Positions 18,521 through 26,606 of a stretch of 64,000 nucleotides of DNA are shown here, in pieces. The stretch spans positions 1,364,001 through 1,428,000 of the forward strand of contig CP126531.1 in assembly GCA_030167125.1 (NCBI GenBank), given 5' to 3'. The position numbers and the translations under genes are program-made. Origin of the DNA: Rhodanobacteraceae bacterium (GTDB taxonomy: Bacteria > Pseudomonadota > Gammaproteobacteria > Xanthomonadales > Rhodanobacteraceae). The notes beneath the pieces were generated by a model that was given only the letters and a program-made list of their open reading frames with translations, ran no database searches and was not told the DNA's origin. The number at the start of each line of letters is the position of its first letter. Within the stretch, counting starts at the first letter, position 1.

Positions 18521-18827
18521 CGAGAAGGCCAGAACACAACCTGCCGCTTCGTTGACCCGCCTTGAGCCTGCCGCGTACGCTTTCGACGCGCGTGCGGCCG
18601 CCATGCTTGGCGACGTACATCGCGCGATCGGCGTGTGTCAGCATCGTCCGGTTATTCGAGTTCAGCGTGGCTCTTCCTGCGGGCAGGATTAATGCCTACG
18701 GCGCCGCGCGCTGCGCACGCGTTCGACGTGTTCCCAACCAATCACGCCTGCGCAGTCAGCTCACCGAATAGTCCGGGCGTCCTCGTCAACAACTCGAGCC
18801 ACGATATGGCGTCGAAAGCCGGCACGG
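18521..18827. other. Region between TPR lipoprotein and antitoxin, holding a GGDEF remnant
   Basis: These 307 bases contain a short minus-strand remnant of a GGDEF domain (18545-18655), listed separately. The remaining bases up to the antitoxin stop show no feature. Confidence 0.55.
18545..18655 (-). pseudogene. C-terminal fragment of a GGDEF (diguanylate cyclase) gene
   Basis: The minus strand encodes MLTHADRAMYVAKHGGRTRV, the well-known last helix of GGDEF domains. Neither the catalytic GGDEF segment nor any sensor domain is found upstream, where the reading changes to unrelated sequence near 18660. This is therefore a leftover of a larger gene removed by deletion or insertion at the edge of the accessory segment. 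Confidence 0.65.
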
Positions 18828-19136
18828 CTACGCGGCCAAGCGCAGGCTCGGCTTCAGGCCTGCCCGTGTTGCCAGAGTCAGCAACATGTCGAGGCTGAAA
18901 TCTTGCCACTTTCCCTTGAGCAAACGAGAAATGCGCGGTTGAGTTACGCCAAGCCTGCGCGCAGCCTCGGCTTGCGTCCAGCCTTTTACCTTCACCAATT
19001 GCTCGATGCGGATCATTACTTCCGCACGCAATTTCATGACTTCAGCTTCGGCCGGATCGAAACCAAGATCGATGAATACGTTGCCACTGCCCTTGATGTG
19101 ACGAACATCGTTCGCGCGAGAATCGGCTTTTTTCAT
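18828..19136 (-). CDS. HigA-type antitoxin, XRE helix-turn-helix
   Basis: A 102-residue DNA-binding antitoxin. The helix-turn-helix is TQAEAARRLGVTQPRISRLL, and the short Met/Lys/Asp N-terminus resembles the HigA2/HTH_37 group that pairs with phage Gp49-like toxins. It should bind the toxin and autorepress the operon. Its ATG at 19136 overlaps the toxin stop (ATGA), giving toxin-first order, as usual for HigBA. The antitoxin itself appears intact. Confidence 0.88.
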   Translation of the reverse strand: MKKADSRANDVRHIKGSGNVFIDLGFDPAEAEVMKLRAEVMIRIEQLVKVKGWTQAEAARRLGVTQPRISRLLKGKWQDFSLDMLLTLATRAGLKPSLRLAA

Positions 19137-19455
19137 GGCTTCACTCCAATCAACTTGTAGCGCTTGGCGGCAAGCTCCGGATCGCACTTCGTGGTCTTTT
19201 GCGTCTTCTTCCGGAACGCATGCAGCACGTAAATGGCCTCCACGAACTTGGCGACGTAGATCACCCGAAACGCACCCGTGGCATCACGCACCCGAATCTC
19301 GTACGCACCCGGACCTACGGACGGCATCGGCTTGAAGTCTGCCGGTTCGCCGCCGTGCTGCACCCGCATCAGCTCACACCCAACGCGTGGCGAACGCCGG
19401 CAGGCATTACGCGAAGATCGTCCAGGCTGCTACCGAGAAAAACGAGTCCTTTCAT
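19133..19455 (-). pseudogene. HigB/Gp49-like toxin gene with a frameshift
   Basis: Two consecutive frames together make one RelE-superfamily toxin of about 107 residues. The first (from ATG 19455, MKGLVFLGSSLDDLRVMPAG) ends at TGA 19369-19371; the second (from ATG 19369, MRVQHGGEPADFKPM) continues the family pattern to the end (VLHAFRKKTQKT). Inserting one base before AGCTGATG restores the expected GVELMRVQ junction, so one base seems lost. The TGATG overlap could still allow re-initiation, producing a toxin without its first strand. Such toxins cleave mRNA on the ribosome. Confidence 0.8.
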
Positions 19456-19462
19456 GGGAAGG

Positions 19463-19468
19463 ATTATA
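19463..19468 (-). promoter_or_regulatory. Consensus -10 box of the HigBA locus
   Basis: A perfect TATAAT on the minus strand ends 7 bases before the toxin ATG at 19455. This spacing would put the transcription start at or next to the ATG, so a leaderless message is possible. No good -35 element is visible. Confidence 0.55.
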
Positions 19469-19528
19469 CAAATATTTGCATGGATGCGTGCCCAATCTTT
19501 GCTGCAGCGCCTAAATCCGACGCCCCCA

Positions 19529-20281
19529 TCAGTCACGCCTGGATGTTTCAATCAGCGCCTTCAACTTCAGGGCATCGGTGATCGCATGCCCTTCCGCGGT
19601 GTTGTCGAAAATGCACCAGCGCTCGCGCGTCCGCTTTGCAGGACGAGCCAGACGACGCGCCAAGCGCGCCAGCGTTTCGTCCGGATAGGCGTCGTAATAC
19701 ATGCGCGGTGAGCCGTGCAGGCGCAGGTAATCGATCTTCCGGTCGCCCGCCGGTACGGCGGCACGCGGAACGCGTGCGGGATCGGCCGCGACACGCGCAA
19801 TTCCGCGCTCGCGCAAGGCCGCATCCACATTCGTCCTGAACCACGATGCATGCCGGGGCTCGCAAGCGATCGCGCCATGGTGGCGCCGGCGTAGATCGTC
19901 CATGAACGGCAACACGACCGCCGGATTGAAAGCCAGGCCCGGCGGCAATTGCAGCAGCAAGACGCCGAGTTTCGCGCCGAGGCAACTTGCCTGATCGAGA
20001 AATGCCTGCACCTCCGCGCCGCAATCGCGCAGGCGTTTCGCGTGGCTGACGGTCTTGGGCATTTTTACCGCGAAGCGAAAATCTTCCGGCACCGATTCGG
20101 CCCAGCGCGCGTAGGTCCGCGGCTGATGGGGCCGGTAGAACGACGAATTGATTTCCACCGCATTGAAGATGCGCGCGTAGCGTTCGAGGTGACTGCCGCC
20201 GCCCGGAAACGAGCCGGCGTGTATCGATGAAATCGACCAGCCAGCGCAGCCGATGAAGAGTTTGGGAATGCGAGCTGTCAC
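19529..20281 (-). CDS. DUF72 domain protein
   Basis: A 250-residue TIM-barrel-like protein of the DUF72 (YecE) family. The start LFIGCAGWS, the NAVEINSSFYRPHQP block, FRFAVKMPKTVSHAKRL and the near-terminal CIFDNTAEGHA are family hallmarks. The family's biochemical role is unknown, although a nuclease or lyase role has been suggested from the fold. The start is the GTG at 20281, chosen because the conserved N-terminal strand follows immediately. It ends 74 bases from the HigB region. Confidence 0.87.
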   Translation of the reverse strand: MTARIPKLFIGCAGWSISSIHAGSFPGGGSHLERYARIFNAVEINSSFYRPHQPRTYARWAESVPEDFRFAVKMPKTVSHAKRLRDCGAEVQAFLDQASCLGAKLGVLLLQLPPGLAFNPAVVLPFMDDLRRRHHGAIACEPRHASWFRTNVDAALRERGIARVAADPARVPRAAVPAGDRKIDYLRLHGSPRMYYDAYPDETLARLARRLARPAKRTRERWCIFDNTAEGHAITDALKLKALIETSRRD

Positions 20282-20508
20282 TGGACGGTACGCTCAACTG
20301 TTGCTTCCTACGACTGGGGTAGCACCCTGTGCATGGGCAGTGTCACGCCTGCCATGGCGGCCTGCCGCTCGCCTTCACACCTCGGGCAGGATAACCCAGC
20401 CTACGTCCCCTCATCGGCGACGCGCAGCACGTCATATCCCCACAATTTGTGACACCGATTGCGCTGACCTTGCGGTACTCTTCATGCAACGAGTACGGGG
20501 GCAAAGGC

Positions 20509-22413
20509 ATGGCTGCACTCATTCCCACCCGCAGCAGTTGCGTGGCGCGGATGACAGGCGGTGAGAAAAGACTCTCCGAGCGCCTGGAACAGAAGCTCGA
20601 AGATGACTATCTGATCTGGTACGACGTACCGATCGGCCTCAAGCAGCGGCATCCGGACTTCGCCATCCTCCATCCGCGGCGCGGGCTGCTGGTATTGGAA
20701 GTCAAGGATTGGAAGGCCGAAAACATCCAGCAGGCAGACAAGACGCAGTTCACGCTTGTCACGCAGCGAGGCCTCGTCAAGGAAAACAATCCACTGCTAC
20801 AGGCGCGCGCTTGCGCGCTCGAAATCGGTGTCGTACTTGAGCGTGATCCAGCGCTGCGCCACCCGGAGGGCCATCGCCACGCCGGCAAGCTGGCTATGCC
20901 GTGGGCGTATGGCGTCGTGCTCACCAACATCTCTCGCAAACAGTTCGATGACGGTCATCTTGATGGCGTCATTCCCGGGCATCTCGTCATCTGCAAGGAC
21001 GAAATGTACGACACCGTGGACGCCGAAGCGTTCCAGGAACGTCTCTGGGCCATGTTCCCGCAGGTGTTCCCCGTAGCATTGACGTTGCCGCAAATCGATC
21101 GAGTGCGATGGCATCTGTTCCCGGAGCTACGGGTCGAACCCGGCAATGGACAATTCGGACTGTTCGACACTGGCACGACCGGTACGCGTGTCGTCGCAAT
21201 CCCGGACCTCATCAAGGTCATGGACAAGCAGCAGGAATCGCTGGCGCGCTCGCTGGGAAGCGAGCATCGTGTCATTCATGGCGTCGCCGGCTCCGGAAAA
21301 ACGATGATCCTCGGCTTTCGTGCCGTGCACCTTGCCCGCGCATTGCACAAGCCGATCCTGGTGCTCTGTTACAACAAAACGCTCGCGGCGCGCCTGGAGC
21401 AACTTATGGTCTCTCGCGGAATTGCGGACAAGGTGCAGGTTTACAACTTTCACCAATGGTGCCGCCAAATGTTGGTGAGCTACCACGCGCAACTGCCGCA
21501 GAATGGCTCCAGGAATTATTCCGGCCAACTGGTAGAGCGCGTGATCGCTGGCGTGGAACGCGAGCAGATACCACGATTCCAGTACGGGGCCGTGCTGATC
21601 GATGAAGGTCACGATTTTGAGCCCGACTGGTACAAGCTCATCGTCCAGATGGTCGATCCCGCAATCAATTCGTTGCTGATTCTTTATGACGACGCGCAAA
21701 ACATCTATGGCAACGCGGAGCGTCGGAAGGCCACTTGGAAGAGTCTTGGCGTACAGGCACAGGGGCGCACCACAATCCTGCGTCTCAATTATCGCAACAC
21801 GATCGAAATTCTCTCGCTCGCACGAACGTTCGCACATGAACTGCTCAACGAACGCACGGACGATGACGACGGCATTCCCTTGGTTGCACCGGAAAGTGCC
21901 GGGCGCCGAGGCCCTATTCCGGAACTCGCCCGTGCCGCCGACGCCCGCGACGAAATCCGCCTGCTCATCGAGGCAGTGAAGGACGAGCGTGCACATGGAC
22001 GGCAGTGGCACGAGATTGCCGTGCTCTATTGCACTCAATGGGAAGGCGATACTCTCGCGAAGGCATTTGCAAACGCAGGGATACCCTGCAGCGAGGCGCG
22101 CGGCACGGGCAAGCGCGAACTATTCTCGAGTGGCGATACAGTCAAGCTGTTGACCATGCATTCCAGCAAGGGACTTGAGTTCCCGTTTGTCGCGATTCCT
22201 GGCTTGGGTTCGCTTCCACGATCCGGCAAGGACGAGTCCGAAGAAGCCCGCCTCTTGTACGTCGCGATGACTCGCGCCACCGAGCAGCTATTGTTGCTGT
22301 ACCACAACGAGTCGGAATTCACGCGCCGGATCCGGACGTCCATCAATGAAGTGCAAGGGCAGCTGTCTGAAATCAAACCAGAATGCGCGCACGGGGTTCG
22401 CGCGGTCGGCTGA
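20509..22413 (+). CDS. NERD-domain nuclease fused to a UvrD-type helicase
   Basis: A 634-residue protein. Residues about 15-120 form a NERD domain with PDXK-like residues Asp50 and Glu64-x-Lys66 (LVLEVKDW). A superfamily 1 helicase follows: Walker A GVAGSGKT (258-265), DEGHDF (365-370), TMHSSKGLEF and the LLYVAMTRAT motif. It probably processes DNA ends or damaged or foreign DNA. ATG 20509 follows GGGGGCAAAGG. Codon use is less GC-biased than in core neighbours, and it sits between DUF72 and xthA with its own promoter region, consistent with an acquired single-gene module, perhaps for defence. Confidence 0.88.
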   Translation: MAALIPTRSSCVARMTGGEKRLSERLEQKLEDDYLIWYDVPIGLKQRHPDFAILHPRRGLLVLEVKDWKAENIQQADKTQFTLVTQRGLVKENNPLLQARACALEIGVVLERDPALRHPEGHRHAGKLAMPWAYGVVLTNISRKQFDDGHLDGVIPGHLVICKDEMYDTVDAEAFQERLWAMFPQVFPVALTLPQIDRVRWHLFPELRVEPGNGQFGLFDTGTTGTRVVAIPDLIKVMDKQQESLARSLGSEHRVIHGVAGSGKTMILGFRAVHLARALHKPILVLCYNKTLAARLEQLMVSRGIADKVQVYNFHQWCRQMLVSYHAQLPQNGSRNYSGQLVERVIAGVEREQIPRFQYGAVLIDEGHDFEPDWYKLIVQMVDPAINSLLILYDDAQNIYGNAERRKATWKSLGVQAQGRTTILRLNYRNTIEILSLARTFAHELLNERTDDDDGIPLVAPESAGRRGPIPELARAADARDEIRLLIEAVKDERAHGRQWHEIAVLYCTQWEGDTLAKAFANAGIPCSEARGTGKRELFSSGDTVKLLTMHSSKGLEFPFVAIPGLGSLPRSGKDESEEARLLYVAMTRATEQLLLLYHNESEFTRRIRTSINEVQGQLSEIKPECAHGVRAVG

Positions 22414-22515
22414 TATACATCCTGATCATTACTTCCGTTCTATTTGTCCGATTGAAAGTATGTTCGAGGAAGATCGGGCAACCACGTCGCCCCGCAGCGC
22501 TTTCGCTTCCGAGCC

Positions 22516-23295
22516 ATGAAAATCACCACCTACAACGTCAACGGCATTCGCGCGCGGCTGCCCTTGCTGCTGCGCTGGCTCGAAGAGCAGTCGCCGGACA
22601 TCGTCTGCCTGCAGGAACTGAAGGCGCCGCAGGAGTTGTTTCCCGTCGCCGCCCTGAATGAAGCGGGCTATGGCGCGGTGTGGCATGGACAGAAGGGCTG
22701 GAATGGCGTCGCAATCTTGAGCAAAGACTGCGATCCCGTGGAACGTCGGCGCGCCTTGGCCGGCGATCCGGACGACGTGCAGAGCCGATACATCGAAGCA
22801 GAAGTGCGCGGCATCGTGATCGGATGCCTGTACCTGCCCAACGGCAACCCCGCGCCCGGTCCGAAGTTCGATTACAAGCTGCGCTGGATGCAGCGCCTGG
22901 CGGCACACGCGCGCGATCTTCTCGATGCGGGCGTGCCCACGATCCTTGCCGGCGACTTCAATGTGATTCCGGAAGAACTGGATGTGTACGCGCCGGAGCG
23001 CTGGGTGGACGACGCGTTGTTTCGCCCCGAGGTGCGCGCGGCGTACCGCGACCTGTTGGCGCAAGGCTGGACCGACACGCTGCGCGCACTGCATCCGGAC
23101 GAGCATATCTACACGTTCTGGAAATACCTGCGCAACGCATTTGCGCGCGACGCCGGCCTGCGTATCGATCACATCCTCCTGAGTCACGCCGCGGCACGGC
23201 GCCTGCAATCCGCGGGCGTGGATCGCGACGTGCGCGGCCGGGAACACACCAGCGATCACGCGCCGACCTGGGTCACGCTCAAGGAAAACAGCTAA
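22516..23295 (+). CDS. xthA: Exodeoxyribonuclease III
   Basis: A 259-residue Mg2+-dependent AP endonuclease / 3'-5' exonuclease of base excision repair. Conserved residues are Asn7 (YNVNG), Glu34 (LQELKAP), the LAGDFNVIP block with Asp and Asn, and the terminal TSDHAP with the catalytic His. Length and motifs are normal. Its last four bases overlap the end of the convergent DUF6164 gene. Confidence 0.95.
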   Translation: MKITTYNVNGIRARLPLLLRWLEEQSPDIVCLQELKAPQELFPVAALNEAGYGAVWHGQKGWNGVAILSKDCDPVERRRALAGDPDDVQSRYIEAEVRGIVIGCLYLPNGNPAPGPKFDYKLRWMQRLAAHARDLLDAGVPTILAGDFNVIPEELDVYAPERWVDDALFRPEVRAAYRDLLAQGWTDTLRALHPDEHIYTFWKYLRNAFARDAGLRIDHILLSHAAARRLQSAGVDRDVRGREHTSDHAPTWVTLKENS

Positions 23296-23657
23296 CTCCG
23301 CAACAGGATGACCGGCAACGCCACCAGCGCCAACGCGAGCAATATGCCCAGCAAGGCCAACGCCACGCGCATCGGATCGGAGCGAAGGATGCCGATGAAC
23401 GTTTCCGCGGTGCCTGCGCGCTTGGCCTCGGCGTATTCGGCGCGGACGCGCGCGCTGCGCCGCTGCTCGTATTCGTCCAGCGCGCGCTTGGCGTCCACGA
23501 AGTCCGCGTCTTCGGTCACCCAGATTCCGCCGGACGAGATGCCCCAGAAACTCGGCGGCGTTTCGTAATACGCGATGCGCTTCGCGTCGAGCATCGCGCG
23601 CACGTCGGCCGCTTCGTCATCGGGCACGTTGCGCAGGTTCAGGAGCAGCTTGGACAT
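23292..23657 (-). CDS. DUF6164-like membrane-anchored protein
   Basis: A 121-residue protein with a soluble N-terminal ferredoxin-like part (LLLNLRNVPDDEAADVRAML) and one C-terminal transmembrane helix (about 98-120, VALALLGILLALALVALPVI). It belongs to a small family of unknown function common in gammaproteobacteria. The role is unknown, and the convergent four-base overlap with xthA carries no functional message. Confidence 0.75.
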   Translation of the reverse strand: MSKLLLNLRNVPDDEAADVRAMLDAKRIAYYETPPSFWGISSGGIWVTEDADFVDAKRALDEYEQRRSARVRAEYAEAKRAGTAETFIGILRSDPMRVALALLGILLALALVALPVILLRS

Positions 23658-23710
23658 GGCGCCACGTTAATGACTCGGCGCCCCTTGGATTCGCCGCGGA
23701 ATGCGATCTT

Positions 23711-24262
23711 TCAAAGCTTGTCCGGACCACGGCTCAGCCATCGATGCAGCAGCGCCTTGTCGTAATACAGCGGCGCCCCCGTCGTGGTCGGCAGATTTGC
23801 ACCGTTCTGAAGGTAGCCCATGTCGCGCAATGCCCGTTTGCCCTCGCGCAGCACGTTGCCGTCCTCGCCGACCAACTTGAAATCCAGATCGATCCGCGGC
23901 GGGTAGATGTCGCGCATGATGCGTACGTAATCCCAGCGCGGACCGCGCCAGGGTTCGTACGCACCCGCCAATTGGATGTCGGTGATGTCGACGTGCAGGC
24001 TCTGGCCCGGCTTGAGGATGGCCTGCCCCTGCTTGATCAGGTAGGCCTTGAGCTGCGCCAGGTAATCGATCCGATTGAACTGGTCCTGCCTGCCGTACAT
24101 GCGGTTTTCGGTGAATTGCTGCGGGTTGACGTACGTCACCGACACCGCGGACTCGGCTGGCGTGGCCGCGGCGGCCGCTAGCGGCGCGACGCCGCCCAGC
24201 CACAGCGCCAGCGCTGCAAAGATGGTGATGGTGCCCCGCTTGGATCCGGCAATACGTTTCAT
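23711..24262 (-). CDS. DUF3016 family periplasmic protein
   Basis: A 183-residue protein with a signal peptide (about 1-33, ending PLAAAAA) and a DUF3016 domain, recognisable from VSVTYVNPQQFTENR, LHVDITDIQLAGAYEP and MRDIYPPRIDLDFKL. The function of the family is unknown; it is exported to the periplasm. ATG 24262 has GAGG just upstream. It is divergent from trmY. Confidence 0.82.
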   Translation of the reverse strand: MKRIAGSKRGTITIFAALALWLGGVAPLAAAAATPAESAVSVTYVNPQQFTENRMYGRQDQFNRIDYLAQLKAYLIKQGQAILKPGQSLHVDITDIQLAGAYEPWRGPRWDYVRIMRDIYPPRIDLDFKLVGEDGNVLREGKRALRDMGYLQNGANLPTTTGAPLYYDKALLHRWLSRGPDKL

Positions 24263-24414
24263 GTTCCACCTCGTCGCGACCTGCTGCATGGCAAGTTTGA
24301 CATGACCAGGTAAAACCGGCGTCAGCGTCGAATTTACCTGGCCGCCCAACCTGCGAAACCGGCGACATTTCACCGACAATGGAGGGCAGTTCCCCGCCAA
24401 CGGTGACGGCACCC

Positions 24415-25026
24415 ATGCGAACCTTCGTACTGCGAGCGCGGGCTGCGCCCACGGAAAGCCGCAAACTGCTGGCCGCCGTCGGCCAGGAGGCCCACCCCGA
24501 AATCCTGGCCCACACGCTGATGAACGCGATCTTCGTGGCGCAATCGCATCGCCCGGAAGTGACGGTCTACCTGGTATTGGAAAGCACACCGGATTTTTCC
24601 CGCACGATCCGCTTCGATGCGGACGCCATGCGTGACATCGGCGGCTTCGACGAGCAGGCGCTGCTCGGCAAGATCGCCGCGGCACTGGACGTTTCCGCGG
24701 GCATGGGAAAAGAGGAAACGCGAGCCGTGGAACCTGGCGTCGAGGTTCGCACCGTCAGCTTCGAGCGGCTGGTGCAGGAATTGGCCCAAGACCATCAACT
24801 GTTCGTGATGGACCCGAAAGGCGAACCGATTCGCGAGCAGGCCTTTCACGGCAAGCCCTGTTTCCTGCTGACCGATCACATCCCGATGCCCGCAAAGACC
24901 TTCCACACCCTGGAGCGCCTCGGCGCCATCAAGATCACGCTGGGCCCCACCATGCTGTTCGCATCGCAATGCGTGGTATTGATCCATCACGAGCTGGATC
25001 GGCGTTCGCTTGTCCCCGACGCATGA
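24415..25026 (+). CDS. trmY: TrmY-family SPOUT RNA methyltransferase (COG1901)
   Basis: A 203-residue homologue of archaeal TrmY, which N1-methylates pseudouridine 54 in tRNA. The start MRTFVLRARAAPT, ESTPDFSRTIRF and the C-terminal knot segment ITLGPTMLFASQCVVLIHHELD are diagnostic of the family, so the SAM site appears intact. Most bacteria have ribothymidine rather than pseudouridine at position 54, so the substrate in this organism is unclear. ATG 24415 begins the conserved first strand. Confidence 0.85.
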   Translation: MRTFVLRARAAPTESRKLLAAVGQEAHPEILAHTLMNAIFVAQSHRPEVTVYLVLESTPDFSRTIRFDADAMRDIGGFDEQALLGKIAAALDVSAGMGKEETRAVEPGVEVRTVSFERLVQELAQDHQLFVMDPKGEPIREQAFHGKPCFLLTDHIPMPAKTFHTLERLGAIKITLGPTMLFASQCVVLIHHELDRRSLVPDA

Positions 25027-25236
25027 AGATCGCCACTTGCGACTTGGTTGCACGGACATCGGCCCAGCCGAAATCGATGCCATCGCCGACACGTCCAGCA
25101 CCAGCAAGCCTGCGGCGCCGACCGCTTCCGCCGAATGCCTCGCGCAGCTCACGCCGCGCGACCTTGACCGAACCCTGTTTTGGTTCTTTTTCGCCGAACG
25201 TGTAACCTTTCCGCATCGACGCACCGGAGCAACGAC

Positions 25237-25443
25237 ATGACCACCGAAGACATGCTAAAGCAGGCTTTGAAGCTCGATCCGGCCAAACGTTTCGAACTGG
25301 TCGAAGGCATCCTGCACAGTCTGGATCAACCGGATCCGGCGATCGACGCGGTATGGATCGATGAAGCCGAGCACCGGCTCGCGGCGTATCGCGCTGGAAA
25401 AGCAAAGGCAATACCTATCGAAGACGTAGTTGGAAAGTTGTAA
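25237..25443 (+). CDS. Addiction-module antitoxin (unstable antitoxin family)
   Basis: A 68-residue acidic protein of the small addiction-module family that pairs with ParE/RelE toxins; LDPAKRFELVEGILHSLD and the WIDEAEHRLAAYRAGKA tail are typical. It lies ahead of its toxin with a TAATG overlap, the usual antitoxin-first order. GGAG 8 bases before ATG 25237 supports this start. The reading frame is complete. Confidence 0.85.
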   Translation: MTTEDMLKQALKLDPAKRFELVEGILHSLDQPDPAIDAVWIDEAEHRLAAYRAGKAKAIPIEDVVGKL

Positions 25444-25742
25444 TGCGAGTATTGCTCGCGCACGAAGCACGCCTGGAATTTGAAGCCGCGGCGCGTTACT
25501 ACGACCGACAGCTACCTGGATTGGGCGCGCAACTGCGTGAGGAAATCCGCGAGGCCGCAAGATGATTGCAGAGCTGGCCCTTGGCGTTTCCGGTGGAACG
25601 GGGCGACATCCGCAGGATCACCCTGGCGCGCTTTCCCTACAAGTTGCTGTACTCGATCGAGCCCGATTGCCTCTACGTGATTGCGATCGCGCACCAGCAC
25701 CGCAAACCTGATTACTGGGTTGGGCGCAGCGAGCAGCCTTGA
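25443..25742 (+). pseudogene. ParE/RelE-type toxin gene with an in-frame TGA
   Basis: Reading through one stop gives a complete 99-codon ParE-like toxin: LLAHEARLEFEAAARYYDRQ, then PLAFPVERGDIRRITLARFPY and YVIAIAHQHRKPDYW. A TGA at 25563-25565 (after REEIREAAR) ends translation at residue 40, before the beta-sheet core. The frame is the same on both sides, so a CGA-to-TGA change is the simplest cause. The product as it stands should be inactive while the upstream antitoxin is intact. Confidence 0.8.
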
Positions 25743-25786
25743 GCACATGCGAGAATTCCCGCTCAATCCATCGGGCATTGCACGGC

Positions 25787-26506
25787 ATGAAAACCATCGG
25801 GCTGATCGGCGGCATGAGCTGGGAATCCACCCTGCACTACTATCAGCGCATCAACGAGCTGGTTGCCGCGCGCCTGGGCGGCCTGCACTCGGCCAGGTTG
25901 TTGCTGTGGAGTGTCGAGTTCGCTGAGATCGCGCGCCTGCAACACGCCGACGACTGGGATGCAGCCGGCCGCATCCTCGCAGATGCCGCGCGCCGGCTGG
26001 AACACGCCGGGGCCGAAGGCCTGTTGATCTGCGCCAACACGATGCATCGGGTGGCGCCTGCGGTCGAAGCGGCCGTCCGCGTTCCGGTGCTGCACCTTGC
26101 CGACATCACCGCCCGCGCCTTGCTGGCCGACGGCCACCGCAGCGCCGCGTTGCTCGGCACCCGCTTCACCATGGCCCAGCCGTTCTACCGCGAGCGGCTG
26201 GAACGCCACGGCCTGTCCATCAGCGTGCCGACGCCGGAAGAACAGGACGCGCTGCACCAGATCATCTTCGACGAGCTGGTGAAGGGGCGCGTGGAACCGG
26301 CATCGCGCGAACGCTTCATCGCGATCATGCGCCGGATGCACACCGCGGGCGCGCAGGCGGTGATCCTCGGCTGCACCGAGTTCGGCATGCTGCTGCGCGC
26401 AGGGGACGCGCCGGACATCCCGCGCGTCGACACCACCGAACTCCACTGCCAGGCCGCCGTGGATTGGATGCTCGCGGAAGACTCCGCTCACGAAGACGCG
26501 ACCTGA
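25787..26506 (+). CDS. Aspartate/glutamate racemase family protein
   Basis: A 239-residue PLP-independent racemase. The two catalytic cysteines are visible in LLICANTMHR and in ILGCTEFGM, and the N-terminal IGLIGGMSWEST is typical of the YgeA/aspartate racemase branch. It probably interconverts L- and D-amino acids for the cell wall or for signalling. ATG 25787 is set by the first conserved strand. Flanking genes give no pathway clue. Confidence 0.9.
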   Translation: MKTIGLIGGMSWESTLHYYQRINELVAARLGGLHSARLLLWSVEFAEIARLQHADDWDAAGRILADAARRLEHAGAEGLLICANTMHRVAPAVEAAVRVPVLHLADITARALLADGHRSAALLGTRFTMAQPFYRERLERHGLSISVPTPEEQDALHQIIFDELVKGRVEPASRERFIAIMRRMHTAGAQAVILGCTEFGMLLRAGDAPDIPRVDTTELHCQAAVDWMLAEDSAHEDAT

Positions 26507-26606
26507 TCGACGGCGCCACACGCCGGCGATAGCCCAGAAAGTCGACTCCGACCCCCGTTTTCGTTTTAAGGTAGATTGCGGTTTCTCTCAAAGGGCGGGG
26601 GCTTCC

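Noticed and set aside
25027..25236. Short frames between trmY and the antitoxin
   Set aside because: They have no ribosome site, no recognisable motif and an Arg/Pro/Ser-rich shadow composition.
25563..25565. TGA in the ParE-like toxin read as recoding (Trp or selenocysteine)
   Set aside because: TGA is used as a normal stop by many intact genes here, and the family has no conserved Trp or Cys at this position. Nonsense mutation or base error is simpler.
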